This document shows, one piece after another, positions 14,467-23,556 of a stretch of 64,000 bases of DNA. Within the stretch, counting starts at the first letter, position 1. Each line of letters starts with the position of its first letter. Both the position numbers and the translations under genes were made by a program. This DNA is from Hominimerdicola alba (lineage in GTDB: Bacteria; Bacillota; Clostridia; Oscillospirales; Ruminococcaceae), in contig NZ_FOKQ01000008.1 of assembly GCF_900112155.1 (NCBI RefSeq), positions 1-64,000 of the forward strand, given 5' to 3'. The notes under the pieces are model-generated. The model did no database searches, was not told where the DNA came from, and was given only the letters and a program-made list of their open reading frames with translations.

Positions 14467-16968
14467 ATGAATCATAATTTCACTAAGCGTACTCTTGCAG
14501 GTGCGCTGGCTGTTCTATGTGTTGCGGGAACTGTCCCCGGGAGCGTAGCTTCAAATTTCTTTGGCGGTACGGCTGCCGTTACTGCTTATGCTGATGCAGA
14601 AGCTGCTTCCATTCCGGTCGCAACTGTTCGTGAGGTCGCTACTCTTGAAGAGTTTCTTACTGCTGCAAATTCAGCTGAGGATGGCGACACCATCAAGCTT
14701 ATCGATTCTTTCGATCTAACCGGCGCTTATACCATAGATAACAGCAATTCATTCACAGTTGACTTTAACGGCAATACTATCTTGTATGATAGTATGGGAA
14801 ATCGTAATGAGCAGAGTTATTTGTATCTCTGCAATGCTAATACTCATATCACTTTCCTTGACAGTGGTCACGGCGGCGGAATGTTCGCTGAAAATCCGAG
14901 AGTAGTTCGTTTCATTAAGGTAAATAAGGGTACTGTCGAGATCCTCAGCGGTAACTATAAAGGTGGTCGTGATATATCCAGAACTGAATCAAACGATGCG
15001 CATATTTATATCAAAGGCGGTTATTTCGATCTTCAGGCTGATGACAGTGACGGACCTTTTTACAGAAGCGGCAGCGGTCAGTATTTTCTGACAGGCGGAT
15101 ATTTTACCGAGCGCACTAATTTGAAGAAGTATATTCCGTCGCCTGCAGACGGTTTTGAGTATTATGATATTGAAGACCCGGTATACGATTTTGGTATCCG
15201 CAAGATCGGTGCTGTTTCTATCGATCCTGCTGCTATTGAAAGCATTTCCGATCAGGAATACACTGGCAGCAAGATCACTCCCGATGTAAAGATCCAGACA
15301 GCCGCAGGACTTCTTTCCGAGAATGTTGATTTCACTGCTTCGTATGACGAAAATATAGAAGTCGGTACAGCTACGGTATATATCAACGGTATAGGTGATT
15401 TTTACGGCACTATCACAAAAACTTTCAGGATCAAGGAACTGCCGAAGTATGAGATACCTAAAGATTTAAATGCTCCTTATGGCAGTACACTTTCAAATGT
15501 AATTTTACCCGAAGCTGATAATGGTACATGGTCCTGGGACAACAGCGCTGAAAATGTGGGTAATGTGGGAGTAAATTATTTCACGGCTACTTTCGTTCCT
15601 AATGATACTGAGCATTATCTGATCGTTCATAATGTGATAGTACCTGTTAGAGTTTATCATACCTATAAAAAGGTAGGCGCTGTTGAACCTACCTGCACCG
15701 AGCCCGGACATACTGTTTTCTATAAAGGTTCAGACGGCAAATACTATGCCGACAACAAGGGTATATACGAACTTACACTTGATGATATCATCATTCCTGC
15801 AAAAGGACATACTTTCGATGATCCCGCCTGGACATGGTCTGATTTTTCTACTACTGCCGCTGTAACTGCAAAGGCTACATTCAAGTGCAAGGAATGTCGC
15901 TATGGCGAAATTGTAGATGCAAAGGTTACCGCTAAGGTCGTTAATCCCACATACACCGCTGACGGCAAGTACGTGTATACAGCTACTGTGAAATTCGATG
16001 GAAAAACATATACCGATACCATGGAAGTAGCTATCCCCATGCTGAAACTTACTTATGTTCCCAAGGTTGAACCGACCTGTCAGAAGAACGGTCACATAAG
16101 TTACTGGTTCGATGAAGTCAACAACAAATATTATGCTGATGAATATGGAATCAAAGAGATCTCTAAGGAACAGACAGTGATACAGGCAACAGGTCACAAC
16201 CTCGGCAAGCTTGTATGGAAATGGAGCGATGATTATTCTTCGGCAACGCTGTCGTCAACCTGTTCTAACTGCAACATGGTAGTCGGCACAACTGCGACCA
16301 TCAGATCTGTGACCACCGAGCCTACTTATACTTCCGCAGGCAAGATCGTATACACTGCTTCCGCTAAGTTGGAAGGCAAGATCTATACCGATACTAAAGA
16401 AGTGATCATTCCTAAGCTTACTTTTGTGGCTCCCGAGATCTCCTATGAACAGGGCGAGAATGCTGTAAAGCTCACATGGACAGAAGTTAAGGGCGCTGAA
16501 AAGTACGCTGTTGCATCTTATGTAAGCGGCAGATGGAATATGCTGGCAGAAGTCGATGACACCAGCTATGTATTGGATGGACTGAAAGCAGGAAATAAGT
16601 ATACCGTGGCTGTTCTTGCAAACATCGGTGGTAAGTATATTACTGATTTTTCAAATGCAGTTACTGTATCTCCCAAGGGGGATGTTCCAGAATACCCCAC
16701 TGTTAAGGCTATCGAATACAACGAGGAGTTCCACCAGTTCAAGGTAAGCTGGACAAGGGTCAAGAACGCCCAGAACTATGGTGTAGCTGTATACTTAGCA
16801 GGCAGATGGGTAGTAGTTAACCAGAAGATCCCTGCAGCTATTACATACTACACTTCGCCCAAGCTCAAGCCCGGTCAGACCTACAAGATGGTCATCTGTG
16901 CTAAGGTAGGCGGCGAGTGGGATACTTCCGCGCTCAACAGCAGAGCATTCACAGTTACCGTTAAGTAA
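14467..16968 (+). CDS. secreted multidomain protein with two C-terminal FnIII-like domains
   Basis: 833 aa, ATG preceded by AAAGGAGG. A signal peptide (TLAGALAVLCVAGTVPG, cleavage near AYA/DAEA) is followed by a beta-rich region (about 60-240) with turn-rich G/N repeats that looks like a solenoid. Then come an immunoglobulin-like stretch (DQEYTGSKITPDVKI...), two copies of a unit with VEPTC and a K/D-YYAD motif (VEPTCTEPGH and VEPTCQKNGH), and two FnIII-like domains (VKLTWTEVKGAEKYAV; FKVSWTRVKNAQNYGV). No sortase motif, dockerin or enzyme motif is seen. A secreted surface or substrate-adhesion role is likely. It is the first gene right of the tRNA-Trp scar. Confidence 0.75.
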   Translation: MNHNFTKRTLAGALAVLCVAGTVPGSVASNFFGGTAAVTAYADAEAASIPVATVREVATLEEFLTAANSAEDGDTIKLIDSFDLTGAYTIDNSNSFTVDFNGNTILYDSMGNRNEQSYLYLCNANTHITFLDSGHGGGMFAENPRVVRFIKVNKGTVEILSGNYKGGRDISRTESNDAHIYIKGGYFDLQADDSDGPFYRSGSGQYFLTGGYFTERTNLKKYIPSPADGFEYYDIEDPVYDFGIRKIGAVSIDPAAIESISDQEYTGSKITPDVKIQTAAGLLSENVDFTASYDENIEVGTATVYINGIGDFYGTITKTFRIKELPKYEIPKDLNAPYGSTLSNVILPEADNGTWSWDNSAENVGNVGVNYFTATFVPNDTEHYLIVHNVIVPVRVYHTYKKVGAVEPTCTEPGHTVFYKGSDGKYYADNKGIYELTLDDIIIPAKGHTFDDPAWTWSDFSTTAAVTAKATFKCKECRYGEIVDAKVTAKVVNPTYTADGKYVYTATVKFDGKTYTDTMEVAIPMLKLTYVPKVEPTCQKNGHISYWFDEVNNKYYADEYGIKEISKEQTVIQATGHNLGKLVWKWSDDYSSATLSSTCSNCNMVVGTTATIRSVTTEPTYTSAGKIVYTASAKLEGKIYTDTKEVIIPKLTFVAPEISYEQGENAVKLTWTEVKGAEKYAVASYVSGRWNMLAEVDDTSYVLDGLKAGNKYTVAVLANIGGKYITDFSNAVTVSPKGDVPEYPTVKAIEYNEEFHQFKVSWTRVKNAQNYGVAVYLAGRWVVVNQKIPAAITYYTSPKLKPGQTYKMVICAKVGGEWDTSALNSRAFTVTVK

Positions 16969-16999
16969 TATTATCGCAATACGGATTCTAAAATTACAA

Positions 17000-17042
17000 A
17001 AGAGCTCAGCTGACTTCAAAGGTCTGCTGAGCTCTTGTTTTT
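17000..17042 (+). terminator. intrinsic terminator
   Basis: AAGAGCTCAGC pairs with GCTGAGCTCTT, followed by GTTTTTG. Confidence 0.85.
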
Positions 17043-17044
17043 GC

Positions 17045-17079
17045 GCAAAATAATGCCTGTCCCATAAAGCACAGGCATT
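17045..17079 (-). terminator. intrinsic terminator of the zinc-ribbon gene
   Basis: AATGCCTGT / ACAGGCATT with a ten-base loop and ATTATTTTG on the minus strand, eight bases past the stop. Confidence 0.75.
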
Positions 17080-17086
17080 CGTACTA

Positions 17087-17890
17087 TTATTTTATCGTGT
17101 CCTCATTCTCAACTACAGGTGGTATCTCACCCTCGTTAGGTGAACCGTCGGCGTTGATACTTCCCATATCCTCATCCATACCGAAGATATGCCAGTAACC
17201 GCCTGATCTTCCCACATAGATGAAAAGCTTCGACTGCTGACTGCCCTTAGCTCCGCGGAACTCAACATTTGTGACGACCTCGTATACCTCGCTGAGCTTC
17301 GGCGCAGAACCGTGCTGCTCCTTGTAAGCTGTCATATCATAATCTTCCGCCGAAAGGGGAGTCATATCACCGAACTTGACGGTTATGCTGTATCCCGCTC
17401 CGTAAGTATCGGTAAATTCCTGATACAGCGCTTTCATGTATTCGTCCTTGCTGAGTCCAGATACCTGCCTGTCATCGTCGTATTCACGCTTGATCTCTTT
17501 CGGGAAGCACTTGACGAACTTGTCGTAATCTCCCTGAGATATGGCAGAAAAATATTGCTGGATAACTTCTTCCTTTGTGTTAGAAAAAACAGCACCGCTT
17601 TTGTAAAGTGCGAATCCCAGCACGATCAAAGCCGCGATCACTACTACTATCAGAAAATGGGTTTTAGCCTTCGGGTCAGTCCTCTTTTGTACCTGTTCCT
17701 GCTTTTCTTCCTTAGCCCATTTTGCATACAGCTTTTTGTCCTCTTCCGTCTGCATACGCAGGGGCTTTTTCCTCGCCGCTTTTCTGTATTTTTTTACGGA
17801 TTCCGCAACTTTTGCGGGCTTTCCGTACCCGCATTTGTCGCAGAATTCTCCGCTGTAATAGTGTCCGCATGACTTACAGATCTTTCCCAT
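17087..17890 (-). CDS. zinc-ribbon membrane protein with an NTF2-like outer domain
   Basis: 267 aa. An N-terminal zinc ribbon (CKSCGHYYSGEFCDKCG, two CxxC knuckles) is followed by a very basic, lysine-rich stretch and one membrane helix (residues about 97-117, FLIVVVIAALIVLGFAL). After it comes a domain opening VIQQYFSAISQGDYDKFVKCFP, typical of NTF2-like/DUF4878-style folds. The acidic tail ends in VVENEDTIK. The arrangement predicts a cytosolic zinc ribbon and an external globular domain. It follows the GGDEF gene by 15 bases on the same strand, so they may be cotranscribed. Molecular function unknown. Confidence 0.7.
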   Translation of the reverse strand: MGKICKSCGHYYSGEFCDKCGYGKPAKVAESVKKYRKAARKKPLRMQTEEDKKLYAKWAKEEKQEQVQKRTDPKAKTHFLIVVVIAALIVLGFALYKSGAVFSNTKEEVIQQYFSAISQGDYDKFVKCFPKEIKREYDDDRQVSGLSKDEYMKALYQEFTDTYGAGYSITVKFGDMTPLSAEDYDMTAYKEQHGSAPKLSEVYEVVTNVEFRGAKGSQQSKLFIYVGRSGGYWHIFGMDEDMGSINADGSPNEGEIPPVVENEDTIK

Positions 17891-17905
17891 ATATTAACCT
17901 CTATA

Positions 17906-20257
17906 TTATTCTCTGATTTGTTTTGTTCTCTCCGATTTTATGACTGAAAGCTTGTTTTTCTTCTGCGAATAAAGCAGAGCATCCGCATGGCTGAGCAGTT
18001 CGCCAATCTCATCGTCGGAAGTGCACTTGAAAGGATAAACGCCTACGCTTGCATGAACATAGAACTCCTTGTTCCTCCCCTCGTTCTCGTTGAACTCAGC
18101 TGAGATCTCATCTATCCTCTTACGTATCGCAGCCGCGCTGAAATTCTCGTCTGTCTTTACGCATACCACGAACTCATCTCCGCCCAGTCTGCCGATGACT
18201 TCACCGCATCTGAAGGCAGAAGAAAGTATCTTAGCAACACCGCGTATAGCGAAATCGCCTTCCTCATGACCGAAACGGTCGTTTATGGTTTTAAGACTGT
18301 CCAGATCAGCGAATATCATCACCGCACTGCAGCCCTCGTTTTCCTCAGCACGTATAAGCTTTCTTGCTGACTCGAAGAATCCGCGTCTGTTCAGACAGCC
18401 TGTGAGATCATCCTGCTTTGAAAGCTCGTCCAGCAGCTGATTGTTCTCGCGTATCTCGATAAGGCTCTGATTGAGCTGCTTTTCGATGATCTTCTGGTTT
18501 TTCATAACAACGATCATTTTCAGCGCCGCACATATCTGAACCATGAGTGATGACAGAAAACTGAAATCCTGATGTTCCAGCTCGCATATCAACAGCCCGT
18601 AATGCTCTTCATTCGTAAACAGCGGCAGACATATCATAGTGCAGCGTCTGTCGTGAACAAAATGCTTGTTTGTAAGCAATTCTTCGGGCGCTATGTGCTG
18701 TTCCTCCGGGGGGAGAAGTTTGGGCTTGCTCATGTTGTGGTAAGCTTTCAGCTTTATGCAGTCAGGAAATTTCCATTCCATGCCTTTATGATGCTCCACA
18801 ACATTGTCATATACGTAAAGATAGCTGGCAGTAACGTTCAGCCTGCTCATTTTGTCCACCACAGAGCAGTAAGCTGTATCATCATAAGCGTCAAACACCA
18901 GCATATCACGTGCTGTCATATTCGTCAGCTTGGTCATCAGCGTGTTGTTTTTCAGCTTGCAGTTATTCATTTTTATGTGTCTTTCTGAGATCAGCTTATA
19001 TAACCTGATAAATATGCTGTTGAGCCTCAACTGTTCAGTTTTGGTATCAAGGGTACACGCAAGTGCCGAGTGTATATATTCCATTGTGGAATAAAGCGTT
19101 TCCAGATCGGTGTACTCAAAGAAATCATCTGTTATCGTATCTTCAAGCTGTTCGAAAATATGGTAAGGATCAAAATCGTTGTCCTGCTTTATTCTTTCCG
19201 CACTGGAACACAGTTCCTGAATGATCTTTGCGAAGGTCTTGCAATATTTTATCGATGTAGGGCTTTTCCTGTACCTGTTGAATATCGTCCTGCAGATATC
19301 ATCAGCGTGCTCCGTTATCATTTTCGGGTCGTTATGCAGCGCGTTAAGCTCCGCCGAAGCCGCATCAGTACAGCCGCAGGAATTCCTTATTATGATCTTT
19401 GAAGAAACCATCTCCTGCTGAATAGTACCGTCGTTGATGTAGTTCACAGCCTCTATCAGAGCATTGTATCCCAGCTCAGTGGAATCCATAGCCACAGTAG
19501 TAAGATGAGGCGTAAGATCTGTAGCAGCAGGATCATCGTCAAATCCCGTAACGAGAATATCCGTGCCGGGTCTGATGCCACGTTTTTCCATAGCCTTGTA
19601 GCCGCCTATCGCCATCTGGTCGTTTGAGAATACTATGGCATCAAGGTCGGGACATCTGTCAAGGAGTTCGCCAACCTCATTTTGAACGTGCTTAGAAAAA
19701 TTGCCGTAAGCCACCTTGTTATCGTCGTACTCGATACCGTACTCAGCAAGGACCTCTTTGTATACCTCAAATCTCTCCACCGCGTCATCGCTGGTCATAG
19801 GTCCGCTGACGAATCCTATCTTGAAACAGCTGTGAGCTTCTATCAGATGCTTTATCACCTGTTTCAGACCTGTGCGGTTGTCAACGGTTATGCAGGGATA
19901 TCCGTTTATCTGTGAAGTAAGGGTTATTATTGGTATATCTGAAAACTTTTTGAGAAATTCCTCTCTGCGCTTTTTGTCAAGATGACTGCCTATTGTGCCG
20001 ATAAGTACGAGCAAAGCATCAAAGCACTTGTCTTTGGCAAGTTCAAACACAGTGTTGAACTGATATTCGTAAGCGGTTCTTATTTTGTCAGCATACTGCG
20101 CGTCAATGTAACGTCCCGGCAGTATGAACATATCCACATCAAAATGTTTGGCAGCGATCATAGCGCCTTCGCACACTGCATTATCAAATTCTTCCTCTGG
20201 ATTACTTATCAGCAGCCCTACTCTCAGGCGGCGTCTGCCGATAGTTGTTTCGCTCAT
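17906..20257 (-). CDS. LacI-type sensor / GAF-like / GGDEF diguanylate cyclase
   Basis: 783 aa from ATG 20257 (ACGGAG eight bases upstream; a GTG three codons earlier is less likely). Residues 12-295 form a LacI/periplasmic-binding-protein type 1 domain (VGLLISNPEEEFDNAV, IVFSNDQMAIGGYKAM, ILVTGFDDDPAATDL) but without DNA-binding helix-turn-helix or signal peptide, so it senses a ligand in the cytosol. A helical linker and a GAF-like region (about 440-590) lead through a coiled coil to a GGDEF domain, RLGGDEFVV at about 692, with intact active site. The inhibitory site has RCGE where RxxD is usual, so product inhibition may be weak. It makes c-di-GMP. It is next to an EAL gene on the same strand. 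Confidence 0.88.
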   Translation of the reverse strand: MSETTIGRRRLRVGLLISNPEEEFDNAVCEGAMIAAKHFDVDMFILPGRYIDAQYADKIRTAYEYQFNTVFELAKDKCFDALLVLIGTIGSHLDKKRREEFLKKFSDIPIITLTSQINGYPCITVDNRTGLKQVIKHLIEAHSCFKIGFVSGPMTSDDAVERFEVYKEVLAEYGIEYDDNKVAYGNFSKHVQNEVGELLDRCPDLDAIVFSNDQMAIGGYKAMEKRGIRPGTDILVTGFDDDPAATDLTPHLTTVAMDSTELGYNALIEAVNYINDGTIQQEMVSSKIIIRNSCGCTDAASAELNALHNDPKMITEHADDICRTIFNRYRKSPTSIKYCKTFAKIIQELCSSAERIKQDNDFDPYHIFEQLEDTITDDFFEYTDLETLYSTMEYIHSALACTLDTKTEQLRLNSIFIRLYKLISERHIKMNNCKLKNNTLMTKLTNMTARDMLVFDAYDDTAYCSVVDKMSRLNVTASYLYVYDNVVEHHKGMEWKFPDCIKLKAYHNMSKPKLLPPEEQHIAPEELLTNKHFVHDRRCTMICLPLFTNEEHYGLLICELEHQDFSFLSSLMVQICAALKMIVVMKNQKIIEKQLNQSLIEIRENNQLLDELSKQDDLTGCLNRRGFFESARKLIRAEENEGCSAVMIFADLDSLKTINDRFGHEEGDFAIRGVAKILSSAFRCGEVIGRLGGDEFVVCVKTDENFSAAAIRKRIDEISAEFNENEGRNKEFYVHASVGVYPFKCTSDDEIGELLSHADALLYSQKKNKLSVIKSERTKQIRE

Positions 20258-20424
20258 AAAATACACTCCGTTTCATGATCGCAGGTCTGTTACGGCATCA
20301 CCATTCCAAAACAGACCTCTTCCATCGAGTTCCTTCTTTTCACCCATCAGGCGGTCTCAGCCCTGATAAAGCTGAAACTGCCATCCTTCATTGATTCAGA
20401 TGATACTGATATACCGATCTGATA

Positions 20425-23052
20425 TTATAAGTTGATATGAATATTTTTCAGACAATCACGCATCTCCAGGCTTCCGTCTCGGCAGCCAAGGTCGAAACAC
20501 TCCGCAGCCAGGAAATCTATATTGATCTCAGTTTCTGTGAGCTCAACAAATCCAGCACCTGTACTGTCGCCTATACCCGATACGATACTGCCTTCGCAGC
20601 TGAGGTTCATGGTAGAATTGGATATCCTGCAGGCGCACTCACTGCCGCGTGTACCGATGTTGGTTATCTCTCTGCCCTTGATGTTTGAAAACAGTTCACA
20701 GTTCCTGATGTTTATATCAGCGACACCACCGTTTTTGGCGCCCACAGCACACATAGTGTTGCCGCTTGCCGTGATAGCCAGCTTGACGTTTTCAACGTTT
20801 ATTTGTGTATTGCCGTCGATAGAGCCTATACCCGTGAGATTAGCCGAAGCAGCACCTATGGAAACAAAACATTCCTTGATAGTGATATCGCTTCTGCCGA
20901 TGGAGCTGCCGATGCTGATGCTGTTTCCGCCCGCGCAGCTTATTTCCATAGTTCCCGAGAGTATATTTATACCGTCACGGCAGCTGCATTTTCCACCGCC
21001 TATTCCTACGCAGTTGTCGCCGCAGGCAGTTATGGTCAGTTCATCGTCCATCTGCAAGGTTATTTTGCCGTAAGTCAGATCGAACTCATTTCCTATGCCA
21101 AAGCAGCTGACGCTTTCGGGGATTATCGTCAGGCTTCCCGAACCCTCGAGGGTCAGCTCTGCCTTTTCAGGAACAAGTATACCGCCCTTGACGAGCCTGT
21201 TTTTGCCGCTCACCCTGACTGTCACCTTGCTTCCTGTTCCCAGGGACAGCGCAGGACGTCCCAGGGTTGATTCAATAGAAGCATTTCTCAGTCTCAGCCG
21301 GCATTCAGCGCCCTCTTTGACAGTGATGGGCATAATGGTAGAAGGCATACCTGCCTCACCGATGATCTCTACATCACTTCCGCTGATGAATACCCCTGTG
21401 TACTTATCCTGTATAAGGTCAGAGAGTTTTATTATCTCTTTTTCATCCGACTTCGCATGGTATATCTTACCCGAATTTCCCTGGGCTTCAAGGTGATACT
21501 TCACTATCTGACTGCGTATCCTCTCGCTTATCTCATTGATAAAGAAAGGCTTCGGGCGCGAGATATAGAATCCCTGGAAAAGATCAGCGTGTATATTTGA
21601 AAGAACTTTCAGCTCTTCCTCTGTTTCTACACCCTCAGCCAGAACAAGCAGACCGTTGGAGTGCATCATGTCTATCAGCTTGGAAACTATGCTCCTAAGC
21701 TTCAGATTCGTATCTATACCGGATATCAGAGAATGATCCAGTTTGATGTAACGAGGATCGTAACGGATAAGTCTGGAAGTATTCGAGTATCCTGTACCGT
21801 AATCATCTATAGCCATCTCGACTTTCTGCTCTTTAAGTCTGTTTATCAGAAAAGCCAGATTCTCGTCAGATGTATCTGTCTGCTCGGTAAGCTCGATAAC
21901 AACCTTTTCCATCAGCTCACCGTAATTTGCCATAAGCTCCGTCCAGTCATCGTCACTGAGGAAACTGGAAGGTATGGCATTTATGAAAAGCTTCCTCTTC
22001 TTGAAAAAGCTCTGGTTCTTGCTCAGCTGGTCAAGCACGTTGTACATGGTAGCGTGCTCTATATCGTAGAGCCTGTCGTACTTTGAAGCCATGTCGATTA
22101 TCTGCAGCGGACTAAGCCCGAATTTCTTGTCTGTACGCATAAGTGCTTCGTAAGCGAATATGCTTCCGTCCTTTGCACTTACTATAGGCTGGAAATAATA
22201 TGTGAAAGAATTCTGATCCAGCACATGGAAGAAATTCTGTACCCTGCGGTAGTCGTTTTTCTGGAGCTCGTATACAGCGCTTGAAAAACTGCTTATGGTT
22301 CCCACACCCGCACTTACAGCTTCATATAGTGCAAATGAAGCATAGTGGAACTCCTTTACTGCTGCATTCTCTTTGCTGCGGAAAGTCACATATCCGCCTG
22401 TAAAGGTCATGGAATGTTCCTTGCTTATGACAACACCGAATTCGTCTGTAACGGAAGAATCCTTTACAGCCTTCTGCAATTTTTCTGCAAATTCCTGAGG
22501 CTCTTTCACACCGCTTCTGACAAATACCCAGAATTTCATTCCCGAATGATAAGCCAGCGCTGTTCCATCGGGGGAAACTTTTTCCATACTTTCCAGCGCG
22601 CTTCTGATAAAGGACTTTTCGTCTCTGCCTTCATCGACGTGCTCAAGTTTTATAAGCATGAGAAAAGCGTCATCTCCCGCCTCAGTCATCCGCTCAGCCA
22701 GCTGATTCTGATTCAGCAGTGGATACATCTCCACGATAGACAGAGGCACAGCTGTGTCTCGGCGCACAACGAATCCCGCCATGCAGTCCTTGTCATCGAC
22801 ATGCACAGTTATCACCTTAGCAGGACTTGAAGATACCTCTGCATCAAGGGCACACTCAAGCACATTGCGCAAAGCATCGCAGGAAAGATACTCCCTGTCC
22901 ATGCCAAGCAGCCCCAGCGCATTATCATCAATATAATATTCGCGGCTGTCGTCCCACAGCACAAAAGCTCCAACACTGTCCGTACAGTGCATAAGCTCTT
23001 CCCACAGACTGCCCAGCATACGGTGCAGCTGTTCGCTTCTTTTTTCATTCAT
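20425..23052 (-). CDS. EAL phosphodiesterase fused to beta-helix repeats
   Basis: 875 aa. The N-terminal 280 residues are a degenerate sensor/GGDEF-like region without GGDEF. The EAL domain starts near 285 and has its catalytic set: YEALMR, N in FINAIPSS, VIELTEQ, AIDDYGTGYSN, YIKLD, EGVET and QGFYISRP, so it should hydrolyse c-di-GMP. From about 560 to the end are glycine-, serine- and N-rich repeats (GTGSKVTVRVSG, GIGGGKCSC, SISIGSSIG, AVGAKNGG), each a short strand series typical of a right-handed beta-helix. There is no signal peptide, so this helix is cytosolic, which is unusual. Own promoter at 23110-23138. Paired with the GGDEF gene 167 bases downstream. Confidence 0.85.
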   Translation of the reverse strand: MNEKRSEQLHRMLGSLWEELMHCTDSVGAFVLWDDSREYYIDDNALGLLGMDREYLSCDALRNVLECALDAEVSSSPAKVITVHVDDKDCMAGFVVRRDTAVPLSIVEMYPLLNQNQLAERMTEAGDDAFLMLIKLEHVDEGRDEKSFIRSALESMEKVSPDGTALAYHSGMKFWVFVRSGVKEPQEFAEKLQKAVKDSSVTDEFGVVISKEHSMTFTGGYVTFRSKENAAVKEFHYASFALYEAVSAGVGTISSFSSAVYELQKNDYRRVQNFFHVLDQNSFTYYFQPIVSAKDGSIFAYEALMRTDKKFGLSPLQIIDMASKYDRLYDIEHATMYNVLDQLSKNQSFFKKRKLFINAIPSSFLSDDDWTELMANYGELMEKVVIELTEQTDTSDENLAFLINRLKEQKVEMAIDDYGTGYSNTSRLIRYDPRYIKLDHSLISGIDTNLKLRSIVSKLIDMMHSNGLLVLAEGVETEEELKVLSNIHADLFQGFYISRPKPFFINEISERIRSQIVKYHLEAQGNSGKIYHAKSDEKEIIKLSDLIQDKYTGVFISGSDVEIIGEAGMPSTIMPITVKEGAECRLRLRNASIESTLGRPALSLGTGSKVTVRVSGKNRLVKGGILVPEKAELTLEGSGSLTIIPESVSCFGIGNEFDLTYGKITLQMDDELTITACGDNCVGIGGGKCSCRDGINILSGTMEISCAGGNSISIGSSIGRSDITIKECFVSIGAASANLTGIGSIDGNTQINVENVKLAITASGNTMCAVGAKNGGVADINIRNCELFSNIKGREITNIGTRGSECACRISNSTMNLSCEGSIVSGIGDSTGAGFVELTETEINIDFLAAECFDLGCRDGSLEMRDCLKNIHINL

Positions 23053-23109
23053 TGTGTGACCTTCTTTTCGGCTGAAAAGCCCAGTATATTTTAGAATGCT
23101 CCATGTTAG

Positions 23110-23138
23110 ATTATATCAGATTCTTATCCAAAAGTCAA
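23110..23138 (-). promoter_or_regulatory. promoter of the EAL gene
   Basis: Minus strand TTGACT (23138-23133), 17 bases, TATAAT (23115-23110), 58 bases before the start codon. Bases 23139-23510 contain no gene I can support; they are AT-rich with short runs and no clear RNA structure. Confidence 0.75.
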
Positions 23139-23511
23139 CTTTTGTAATTTCTGTCTTACGAGCTCGGAATCGACCCTAATAAGTGCTTATGAACGCCTTT
23201 TAGCGCCTTTTTGCATATGCTGATACAGCTTGTGTACTGTCAAAAATCAACAATGTCGCCGCGAAAACTTTGTGTTAACAATTGTTTTATATTTTAATAT
23301 AGACATAATTTGGAAAGGATTGTACAAAAACGTACAACTTTTTCTTAATTATTAGCTGTTTTAAAATGAGGGTGAAAAATATACTTACCGATGTTTCCAA
23401 AATCCGTGTTTCATCAAAATATATCAGCTGTGGATACAAAATGCCTCGTTCGTCCTATAAAAAGTCAGCATTCTGAAAACTAAATCTATAAGTGGTAATT
23501 GCGCTGCGGCA

Positions 23512-23543
23512 AAAAAACACGGAGAGGAAAATACCTCTCCGTG
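23512..23543 (-). terminator. intrinsic terminator of the tail-anchored protein gene
   Basis: CACGGAGAGG / CCTCTCCGTG with a six-base loop and a run of seven T on the minus strand. Confidence 0.9.
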
Positions 23544-23556
23544 TAGTATACATATA

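Noticed and set aside
17906-20257. LacI-family transcriptional repressor
   Set aside because: The ligand domain is LacI-like, but there is no helix-turn-helix and the C-terminus is GGDEF.
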